NCBI GenBank assembly: GCA_000344275.1
Contig: AORU01000017.1
Location: 1 to 41,544, forward strand
DNA length: 41,544 bases
From: Streptococcus oralis subsp. tigurinus AZ_3a
Lineage (GTDB): Bacteria; Bacillota; Bacilli; Lactobacillales; Streptococcaceae
Reading direction: 5' to 3'
Shown here: in pieces, positions 16,292 to 23,954 of the stretch
Layout: the number at the start of each line of letters is the position of its first letter
Numbering within the stretch: position 1 is the first letter of the stretch
Translations under genes and position numbers: made by a program
Notes under the pieces: generated by a model
Databases searched by the model: none
The model's input: the letters and a program-made list of their open reading frames with translations, nothing else
What the model was told of the DNA's origin: nothing

Positions 16292-18142
16292 GTGATTACT
16301 GAAGAAAAGAAAAAAACACCCTATTTAGATCGTTATACAGATAATTTGACAGAAAAAGTTTCAAAAAAAGCAGAAGATTATCAGGTGTACGGACGTGATA
16401 AAGAAGTAGAAGCTGTTCAGACCGCTCTTCTTAGACGAACTAAGAATAATCCTATTTTGGTAGGAGAAGCTGGAGTTGGAAAAACAGCGATTGTTGAAGG
16501 ATTTGCTTTGGCCATTTTAAGAAACCAGGTATCTCCAAAATTAAAAAACTTGACCGTGCGCTCTCTAGAACTATCTAGTTTAATGTCAGATGAGGATGGA
16601 GGATTTATTGTTAAGTTTAAAAAAATTATTGAGGAGATGGTAAAAACCAAAGGAGAAAATCTTCTCTTTATTGATGAAATTCATACGATTGTTGGTGCTG
16701 GAGGTTCAGATAAAGGTGCTCTGGATGCTGGAAATATTGTAAAGCCAGTTTTGTCACGTGGTGAGATGCAATTGATTGGCGCAACTACTTTAGATGAATT
16801 TCATGAGTATGTCGAACAGGATCGAGCGCTAGAGCGAAGAATGCAGCCGATTATGGTTGATGAGCCAACAACTATTCAAGCGATTGAAATTCTTGAACAA
16901 GCTAAAACCATTTATGAAAACTTTCACCAGGTATCTATTAGTTCTGATGCTGTAAAACAAGCTGTACTTCTATCCGTCCGCTACATACCTGATCAATTTT
17001 TACCTGATAAAGCCTTTGACTTAATAGATGAAGCAGCGACTATTTGTTCTACAAATGGATTGGTTCATGTCGGGAAGCGAGAAATTGCAGAGGTGCTGAA
17101 AAATAAAACAGGTATTCCTGTTACGACGATTTTGAAAGGGAACAAGGAAAGACTATACGGTTTAAGAGAAAAACTGTCACAACGTGTTAAAGGTCAAGAT
17201 GAGGCTGTAGAGGCTGTTGTAGATGCTATAACTGTTGCACAAGCTGGTTTACAGGATCAAAGAAAGCCCCTATCCTCCTTTATGTTTCTGGGAACTTCTG
17301 GGGTTGGAAAAACGGAGCTTGCATTGGCACTAGCAGAGGGAATGTTTGATGATGAAGAGGCAATCATTCGCTTTGATATGTCTGAGTATAAACAAAAGGG
17401 AGATATAACAAAGCTGATTGGCGATCGTCAAACTAGAACAAAAGGACAATTGACTGAGAAGGTTAAACAAAAGCCTTATAGCGTTATTCTGATAGATGAG
17501 GTGGAGAAAGCACATTCCGAAGTTGTAGATTTATTTTTGCAAGTGCTTGATGCAGGGCGCTTGACTGATTCAACTGGAAGGCAAGTGAGCTTTAAGAATA
17601 CAATCATTATTATTACTACGAATATTGGTGCTGAAAAAATTATCAAGCAGTATGAATTGAAAGGGAATTTTAAAAAATTAACAGATAGGGATAAAGTTCA
17701 GTTTGAAAAGAGCATGACGTTGGAGTTAGAAACTAGATTCAGACCAGAATTTCTCAATCGAATTGAATATAAATTGATTTTCAACATGTTAGACGAGAAA
17801 GTGAATAAAGAAATTATTGTCAAACAACTATCAGAAATTAAAGAAAGAATGAAGAATCAAAAGTTGACTCTCTCTTATGAAGAAAGTTTGGTTACTTATT
17901 TATTGGATGTAGGAACAAATATAAAGGATGGTGCACGACCTCTGGAAAGAGTGATTAAGCATAAGGTGCTTCCTTTAATTTCTAAAGAGTTTCTGAACTT
18001 ATCCGATCACAACCAAGAGTATCATTTTCATCTTTGGGTAGAGGGTGATGCGCCAGATGAGCATCACCGTGAAGATAAAAGAGAAATATTGTTCGACGTC
18101 GAAGTTGAAAAGAAGTCATTTGGTGAAGCATTATTTTCTTAA
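16292..18142 (+). CDS. Clp-family AAA+ ATPase with two ATPase domains and no N-domain
   Basis: This 616-residue protein starts at GTG 16292, two bases after topB, with AGAGGTGA upstream. Both AAA+ modules look intact: Walker A GEAGVGKT at 58-65 with D128/E129, and GTSGVGKTE at 334-342 with D402/E403, plus arginine-bearing FLNRIEY. It lacks the N-terminal Clp repeats, has only a short linker between modules, and shows no IGF/LGF/VGF loop in the second module, so it probably does not feed ClpP. It is better seen as a stand-alone unfoldase, perhaps for relaxase or other protein substrates of conjugation. It ends its operon ahead of TGTCCC promoter 4. Confidence 0.9.
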   Translation: MITEEKKKTPYLDRYTDNLTEKVSKKAEDYQVYGRDKEVEAVQTALLRRTKNNPILVGEAGVGKTAIVEGFALAILRNQVSPKLKNLTVRSLELSSLMSDEDGGFIVKFKKIIEEMVKTKGENLLFIDEIHTIVGAGGSDKGALDAGNIVKPVLSRGEMQLIGATTLDEFHEYVEQDRALERRMQPIMVDEPTTIQAIEILEQAKTIYENFHQVSISSDAVKQAVLLSVRYIPDQFLPDKAFDLIDEAATICSTNGLVHVGKREIAEVLKNKTGIPVTTILKGNKERLYGLREKLSQRVKGQDEAVEAVVDAITVAQAGLQDQRKPLSSFMFLGTSGVGKTELALALAEGMFDDEEAIIRFDMSEYKQKGDITKLIGDRQTRTKGQLTEKVKQKPYSVILIDEVEKAHSEVVDLFLQVLDAGRLTDSTGRQVSFKNTIIIITTNIGAEKIIKQYELKGNFKKLTDRDKVQFEKSMTLELETRFRPEFLNRIEYKLIFNMLDEKVNKEIIVKQLSEIKERMKNQKLTLSYEESLVTYLLDVGTNIKDGARPLERVIKHKVLPLISKEFLNLSDHNQEYHFHLWVEGDAPDEHHREDKREILFDVEVEKKSFGEALFS

Positions 18143-18163
18143 AACTAACAATAAAAAAATGAT

Positions 18164-18202
18164 TGTCCCTTTAAAAAATTTTTTTCAATTATCTATTATA
18201 CT
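18164..18202 (+). promoter_or_regulatory. TGTCCC-type promoter 4
   Basis: TGTCCCTTTA starts at 18164, TTAT at 18189 and the -10 TATACT at 18197. It resembles promoter 1 over almost its whole length and drives the pilin-like gene at 18233. Confidence 0.87.
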
Positions 18203-18232
18203 AACATTGTCAAAAAACAAAGGAGGATTTCT

Positions 18233-18571
18233 ATGAAAAATTATTTGACAAGACAACTTAATCAAGTAAAAACAAAATCACAGATGTTTTTATTGAGCCT
18301 TTCCCTATTCCTAACAGGATCTACAGCCTATGCAGACGATCCATTTGCTAAGTCGGATAACTTGGCGAAACAAGGAATTACAAAAGTTCAGCTAGTCAGT
18401 GTTGCGCTATTTGGTCTAGCTGCCGTTGTCACTTCGCTCATTTATGCGTTTGGTGGACGAGAGTTAAAATCCTCAATGAAAAAAAATTGGATTTCAATTG
18501 CAATTGCAATTATTGGTGTTTCTGCAGGTCCAAGTATCATTGAATGGATTTTTGATTTCGTGAAAAATTAA
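18233..18571 (+). CDS. VirB2/TrbC-like pilin subunit
   Basis: This 112-residue protein has a long signal peptide with a likely cleavage after A34 (AYA-DDPF) and a mature part with two hydrophobic segments at about residues 48-69 and 84-104, separated by a short basic loop (RELKSSMKKN). This size and layout match VirB2-type pilins, which line the conjugation channel. AAAGGAGGATTTCT precedes the ATG. It is the first gene after TGTCCC promoter 4 and precedes a possible VirB8-like gene by 13 bases. Confidence 0.75.
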   Translation: MKNYLTRQLNQVKTKSQMFLLSLSLFLTGSTAYADDPFAKSDNLAKQGITKVQLVSVALFGLAAVVTSLIYAFGGRELKSSMKKNWISIAIAIIGVSAGPSIIEWIFDFVKN

Positions 18572-18584
18572 GGGGTGGTGATAT

Positions 18585-19659
18585 ATGGCTTTTGCTCTCT
18601 TTAATAAAGGTCGCTGTATGATTACAGATGACTTATTTCTAGAAATCACCTGGGAAGATGGAAGAGGGCCAGAGGATGATAGTGAGTTACTTGCTATCAT
18701 TGAGGCATTGGATCATCTTTCTGATTTTTCTCAACCGATTTCAAAAAGTTTACCCTACCTAACATTTCAACAGGCAGAGTTGTTATTTAGAGAGTTGAAA
18801 CAGATGTATAGTCAGTTTCAGCTGAAAAAAGTGGCAATCGCCCATCTGGAAGGGAAAAACGTAGTGACAGAAGGGGAGGTTTATGCTAGTCCATTCCTCA
18901 TCACAGAAGACTATGAAAATCTCCTGCTTCTCCTCATTCAAGCGATACTTACTCGTTCTGAATTTGCGAATTACAGCTATCAAGAAAAACGGGAGTATTT
19001 TGAGAACCAGATTTATCCTATATATAAACAAAGCTTGGGGTTATCTGATTCTTCTCTTCCTCTTTTCCCAGCTGAAGGTGAGGTGGCGGTTCTTTCACAA
19101 CCAAATCGTCCATCACATGATCTAAAAGTAGGAGGTCAAACAACTGTTGCTCCTCCTATAGCTCAAAAGCAGTCAGTTTCTCTGAAGAAAATTTATCTAT
19201 TTTTAGGTGTTTTGGGAGTGCTGTCGGTGATAAATATCGTTTGCGTATTTTTTGCTTTCGCTCAACTATCAAGTCAGTCCGAAAAAGTAAATTTCTTATA
19301 TCAGGAACAAAAAAATACTCAACTTCTTGTCTCAACAAAAAATGAAGTTGATGTATTTAGCAGATACTTTCTCCCCTCTTATTACTCAGGCAAAAAAGAA
19401 AATCTAGTAGATTTTCTTTCTGAAGGCGATGCAAAATTTACTAAACCGAAAGAAGGAATTTTACAATCTGTTATTTTAGAGAAATTGAATTATGATTCAG
19501 AAACTCAAAAATACACGGTTTCCTATATCTTGTCCGTAAAAAAAAGGGGACAAATCATCTAGCATCAGATTAACTTTTGATGTAAAAGCTTCTGATTCTT
19601 CAAAATATGGATTTGTTGTAGAAACAGAACCAAAAGAATCAAATTATCTTAAAAATTAG
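18585..19659 (+). pseudogene. Possible VirB8-like membrane protein, frame broken at an A8 run
   Basis: The uninterrupted frame (18585-19562) gives 325 residues ending at TAG 19560. At A8 (19538-19545) followed by G4, a shift of one base restores a frame encoding about 33 further sensible residues (from GDKSSSIRLTFDV) up to TAG 19657-19659, for a total near 357. The N-terminal 200 residues are cytosolic, one membrane segment lies at about 202-225, and the exterior part looks like a small alpha/beta domain in the position of VirB8/TcpC proteins. It may be a genuine frameshift, a homopolymer sequencing error, or expression by slippage on the A run. AGGGGTGGTGA precedes the ATG. The VirB8 call is an inference from topology and context. 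Confidence 0.65.
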
Positions 19660-19675
19660 AAAAGGAAAAATTAAA

Positions 19676-20470
19676 ATGAACAAGAAACAAGTATTAGCTA
19701 CACTAGCACTTTCAACACTAGCACTTGCACAAGCTGGTTATGTATCAGCAGATGAACTTGCACCAATTGATTCTTCTACTCCAACAACAGAAGTAGTTAC
19801 TCCAACAACACCTAGCGCTTCAACAGAAACTCCAGCAACTCAGCCAACAGAGCCTTCAGTTACTCCAGTTGACCCAACAACGCCAGGTGTACAAGGCAAG
19901 GACAACGCTGAGACTCCATCAGCTCCATCTGAAACTCCATCAGCTTCGACTGAGGCACCGACTGCGCCAGCTGAGACACCAACAGTTCCATCGGAAACTC
20001 CAGCTGCTGAACTTCCTCAAGGCAAAGACAATGCAGGAAGTCTTGATGGTGTACCGACAGTCCCAAGCAAACCTCAAGGTAAAGATAACGCTGAAAACCT
20101 TGATGGAGTCCCAGCTGAAAAGCCAAAAACAACAGACGAGGCAAACGAGCAAGGGAAATCCCAAATTGGAACAACATCTACATCAACTGGACAGGTTGTA
20201 CATGATGTAACCAAAGAGCCTGTTGAAACAAATACAGGTGCATCAATCGTTAGCACCAAAAATGGAAACGTAGTCCTTTCAGATGGTTCTGTAGTGGCTC
20301 CAGAAGAAGTTGGTGGAACAGTTAACGAAGATAAGACTATTTCTGTCACTGATAAAGATGGTAAGCTCAAAACCCTTCCAAGCACAGGGACAGCAGAAAG
20401 CATTCTAGGGGCTATTGGAACTATGTTATTGACAGCAATTGGCTACTTCTACAAGAAAAAATTATTTTAA
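19676..20470 (+). CDS. LPXTG surface protein, PrgC-like
   Basis: This 264-residue protein has a signal peptide cleaved near residue 26 (YVSA-DEL), a Pro/Thr/Ser-rich stalk with three QGKDNA blocks, a Val/Thr-rich region at about 165-225, and a sortase signal LPSTG near 233 followed by a membrane segment and KKKLF. The stalk and small size recall PrgC of enterococcal pCF10-type plasmids. It begins 16 bases after the end of the frame-shifted gene and 20 bases before the large adhesin, so it is probably co-transcribed with both. Role: cell-wall-anchored surface protein, probably in mating-pair contact. Confidence 0.82.
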   Translation: MNKKQVLATLALSTLALAQAGYVSADELAPIDSSTPTTEVVTPTTPSASTETPATQPTEPSVTPVDPTTPGVQGKDNAETPSAPSETPSASTEAPTAPAETPTVPSETPAAELPQGKDNAGSLDGVPTVPSKPQGKDNAENLDGVPAEKPKTTDEANEQGKSQIGTTSTSTGQVVHDVTKEPVETNTGASIVSTKNGNVVLSDGSVVAPEEVGGTVNEDKTISVTDKDGKLKTLPSTGTAESILGAIGTMLLTAIGYFYKKKLF

Positions 20471-20490
20471 TTAGGTAAAGGAGAAAATGA

Positions 20491-23400
20491 ATGTTTAAAA
20501 CACAAGAAACAAAGGTATTTGGATCAATTCGCAAAGTTAAGCATTACGGTGCTTGTGGTGTTATTTTGGGAATGGCTGCTCTAGCGATGGCTTTTTCAAC
20601 TGGAAGTGTATCTGCTGATGAGTTGAATGCAAATCAAAATGTACCAAAGGCAGTTCAGGAAGTTCCTAAACAAGCAAAAGCTGATCAGAAAAATACTACA
20701 GTTGATGTTGTAGTTGATCATTCAAATGTTGATCAAGCTGTTGCTGAAGCTAAAAAGGCAGGTTTAAAAGTTCAGGAAGATGTTGCGACAGACGCCGGGG
20801 TTGCTGAGAGTCAGGAAGATCTTGCGAAACGAAAAGCTGCTATTGAGCAAAGTTATGACACACAATCTAAAAATCTTTCAGGGACTGCAACCACTTATAA
20901 GAGTGATGTTGCTAAACGTGAAAATGAGCGTACAGTGATCCAAAATGAAAATACCGAGAAGAAAGCTCAGTATGAGAAAGATCTGGAGCAGTACAATAAA
21001 GATACTGAGGAAGTAAAAAATAAAAATGCTCAAATTGATCGTGATAATAAAAAGAAAAATGACGATTATCAAAAAGCAAAAGCAGAACGTGAAGAAGAAA
21101 ATCGTCAAATTCGTGAAAGAAACCGTTTGGGACAAGAAAAGCATGATCAAGAAATGGCAGCGTATAACAATCGTGTGAAAACCGATACAGAAATGTATGA
21201 GCGTGAGAAAGCTCGAGTAGAAGCTGAAAATGAGAAGATTCGTTTGAATCATGAAAAAGCGTTGAAAGAGCTACAAGAAAGAAATGCTCAGATTGATGAT
21301 CGCAATAATCAAAGTTTAGCTAAATATGCTAAAGATAAAAAAGATTATGAACAAAAATTGGAAGAGCTTAAAAAGAAAAGTGTTGCTGCAACTGCACCAA
21401 ATATTACTTTGTATGGTAACTATGACGAAACAAAACGTGGTTCTTTGGAATACTACGGTAAACTTACCGCAGCATTTTCAGGAGTAAAAGATTTGGAGTT
21501 GGTCAAAGGTACATTAGGGGCTACTTCTGAGACTACGATTGAACCTGGTCGTCCAGATATGATTGATAAAGAGGAAATCGCTCGACAAAATGCTACGTCA
21601 ATAGGCGGTACAATTCTAAAAAATATTAAGGAAGGTGATTCGTTTACACTTCATAAAATCGGTAAGACTGTATCTGGGAAAACAATTTCTGTAAAATTCA
21701 CTTCGAAATCAACACCTACCAAGGAATTTGAAAAAGAAGGTAATTCTCAGGTTTACAGTCGTTTGTGGGTTTGGTGGTTGAAAAATAAAGGTGTTTCACC
21801 ATTTGGATTTAGCCCATTTAATTACTTGAATCCTGATTTTGATTATGAGTTTTTTGATGAGGCAACTGGTAAACCATTAAACATTGGACGTGCCGATGTG
21901 TATTCAGATATTGATTATGGTCAATCTATTCGTCATACCTATGAAGATGGGTCAACAGGTATTGTAAAAACACCTAGTGATTCATTGGTTCAAGAAACAC
22001 CTCTTCCAGCATTTGGAAATAAAACTGGTTGGAAAGGTGTGAAAACGTCAGGTACGTATCAATCAGACGACAATACAGGTTTAGACGAGTATAAAGCGGG
22101 CGACCCAATTTATTCAAATGTAAACGATTTTCATGATACGCCTGTTGGAACGATTGTATCTATTGGATATGGTTCTAAAGGACATTTGAGTTATTATAAA
22201 GGTAAAAAAGAATTTAAACCTTATTCACAGGAAAAATTTGAAGCATATCGTAAGTATTCTGATGCAAAACGAAAAGCAGAAGGGCTACCTCCTTATTCGG
22301 ATAGGGAATTGTATGAAGCAACATACACATTCCAACTTTGGGGAAACAATAATATTGTTGAGACGGTAGATGAAGTTCATCCGCCAGAGTTGGAAACCTA
22401 TGAGAAGAATACAATTCCTGATCCTAAGTATCTTCCGGATCCAAAACCAGTTGATAAGTCTCGTAAACCAAAACCATTCACTCCAGAACCTGAGAAACCG
22501 GGTGTTCCTGCCCCAACTCCAGATGAACCGCATGTGCCAAATCCCCCAAAACCAGTCGATCCAAAATATACTCCTGTTCCAAATAGCATTCCTCCTCGTA
22601 CTGTACATGTGCATTATGCAAATTTGAAGTACAAACCTACTGCAAAACCTACTAAATCTATTCAAGATAAAAATGGAAATGATATTGATGGAGCAACAAC
22701 ATTTGATAAAAATGTGAACTTCAAATTGAAGACGGATTATTCACCTTATTCTAAATTCACTGCGTCACCTAAATCAATCGCAAAACGTTTTGCGATTATG
22801 GATGATGTGCAAGATGGTGCTTATAAAGTGGATGACAGTAGAATTAAAGCTACGGATTCAGATGGTAAGGATGTGAAGCACCTGTTTGATATGTATCATG
22901 TTCTTTCAGATAAAGGACGTACAGAAGCTATCAATCAAATTTTGAAAGAAGCTGGACTAAATCCAAAAGGTGAATTTTACATGTGGGTACCGAAAAATAA
23001 TGCAGCTTATTACGAGAATTATGTGAAAAAAGGTAAGAATATCACATTTGATTTACCTGCTAAGTTGTTGGTAAAAGAAGGTCAAAAGGTTCAAAATGAT
23101 TTCCATCAGATTGATTTTGGAATTAGTCATCAGTCAAATTTGGTGACAGCCCAAATTCCTGATGTGAAGCCAGAGAAACATGTATTTGACCAAAAAGGTC
23201 AGAAGGTGTTAGATGGTCAGAAAGTAGAAATTGGACAATATATTCAATATCTTTTGAATGGTGTCACTGTTCCAGAAAAACATGATACATTGTATCAGTA
23301 TGATGGTGTAGATAAGCTGGATGTAAAACATGATCGATATACTGGGAATTGGAAAGGTATTATTAAAGGTACTGAGTACGTGGCTGAAAAAGATCTGATT

Positions 23401-23880
23401 TTACCGTACGATGTTATCTTGAAAGATGGAAAAGTGATTAAGGCAGGAGATACGATCTCCAAAGGAACATCGTATGCGTTTACTTTTGAATTCAATCAAG
23501 ATACCAATTCTGAGTTTATCAAGAAGATTGTTAAGGTTTCATGGGATGAAAAAGAAGGTAAGTGGGCTTACACTATTGATAAAGAGTTCTTGAACTCACT
23601 TGGAGTGCAAGGAACGTTTGACGTTGATTTCTATATTGAAGTTGAACGTATCGCAAGTGGAGAAGTTGAGAATACATTTGTTAATATTGTCAACGGTCAG
23701 GAAATGGAAGCGAAAGTTGTAACACATACACCTGAGCCACCAGCTCCAGAAGAACCACATAAACCACAACCACAGCCATCATTACCTGCAACTGGAACAG
23801 CTTCTAGTATGCTTGGATTTGTTGGTACTGGTATCTTGTCTATGCTAGGTCTAGTTAGTATGAAGCGTAAAAAAGATTAA
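20491..23880 (+). CDS. Antigen I/II- and PrgB-like LPXTG adhesin (aggregation substance)
   Basis: This 1129-residue wall-anchored adhesin has a YSIRK-like signal peptide (GSIRKVKHYG, cleavage near A42). Residues about 100-295 are a charged coiled-coil stalk with recurring (Q/R)IxxRN blocks. Residues about 296-555 resemble the GbpC/antigen I/II adhesin domain (starting near ITLYGNYDETKRGSLEYYGK). A Pro-rich stretch spans about 644-703, followed by C-terminal domains of the antigen I/II isopeptide type (about 705-1080), and the sortase signal LPATG near 1098 with the tail MKRKKD. PrgB of pCF10 has the same general plan and promotes cell aggregation in conjugation. It is followed by a terminator. 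Confidence 0.9.
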   Translation: MFKTQETKVFGSIRKVKHYGACGVILGMAALAMAFSTGSVSADELNANQNVPKAVQEVPKQAKADQKNTTVDVVVDHSNVDQAVAEAKKAGLKVQEDVATDAGVAESQEDLAKRKAAIEQSYDTQSKNLSGTATTYKSDVAKRENERTVIQNENTEKKAQYEKDLEQYNKDTEEVKNKNAQIDRDNKKKNDDYQKAKAEREEENRQIRERNRLGQEKHDQEMAAYNNRVKTDTEMYEREKARVEAENEKIRLNHEKALKELQERNAQIDDRNNQSLAKYAKDKKDYEQKLEELKKKSVAATAPNITLYGNYDETKRGSLEYYGKLTAAFSGVKDLELVKGTLGATSETTIEPGRPDMIDKEEIARQNATSIGGTILKNIKEGDSFTLHKIGKTVSGKTISVKFTSKSTPTKEFEKEGNSQVYSRLWVWWLKNKGVSPFGFSPFNYLNPDFDYEFFDEATGKPLNIGRADVYSDIDYGQSIRHTYEDGSTGIVKTPSDSLVQETPLPAFGNKTGWKGVKTSGTYQSDDNTGLDEYKAGDPIYSNVNDFHDTPVGTIVSIGYGSKGHLSYYKGKKEFKPYSQEKFEAYRKYSDAKRKAEGLPPYSDRELYEATYTFQLWGNNNIVETVDEVHPPELETYEKNTIPDPKYLPDPKPVDKSRKPKPFTPEPEKPGVPAPTPDEPHVPNPPKPVDPKYTPVPNSIPPRTVHVHYANLKYKPTAKPTKSIQDKNGNDIDGATTFDKNVNFKLKTDYSPYSKFTASPKSIAKRFAIMDDVQDGAYKVDDSRIKATDSDGKDVKHLFDMYHVLSDKGRTEAINQILKEAGLNPKGEFYMWVPKNNAAYYENYVKKGKNITFDLPAKLLVKEGQKVQNDFHQIDFGISHQSNLVTAQIPDVKPEKHVFDQKGQKVLDGQKVEIGQYIQYLLNGVTVPEKHDTLYQYDGVDKLDVKHDRYTGNWKGIIKGTEYVAEKDLILPYDVILKDGKVIKAGDTISKGTSYAFTFEFNQDTNSEFIKKIVKVSWDEKEGKWAYTIDKEFLNSLGVQGTFDVDFYIEVERIASGEVENTFVNIVNGQEMEAKVVTHTPEPPAPEEPHKPQPQPSLPATGTASSMLGFVGTGILSMLGLVSMKRKKD

Positions 23881-23893
23881 GAGTGTAGTTTAT

Positions 23894-23930
23894 AGGACGG
23901 TAAATAAACAGGAATTATCGTCCTTTTTTA
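23894..23930 (+). terminator. Intrinsic terminator between the two large surface genes
   Basis: AGGACGGTAA pairs with TTATCGTCCT (AGGACG at 23894-23899 with CGTCCT at 23919-23924), followed by a T run. It may reduce transcription into the gene at 23955 rather than block it, as no promoter is seen after it. Confidence 0.75.
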
Positions 23931-23954
23931 AAAGGAGAAGATAGGAAAATTAAA

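Noticed and set aside
18045..18236. Small plus-strand open frame between the Clp gene and the pilin gene
   Set aside because: It overlaps the end of the Clp gene and TGTCCC promoter 4 and has no ribosome binding site; its C-terminus is translated promoter sequence.
19538..19562. Programmed -1 ribosomal frameshift at the A8 run
   Set aside because: The shift needed is +1 or -2, not the usual -1, and no stimulatory hairpin is obvious downstream; slippage or an indel is more likely.
19860..20403. Long antisense and alternative-frame open frames in the LPXTG stalk
   Set aside because: They are produced by the biased Pro/Thr/Ser codons of the real gene at 19676 and have no start signals.
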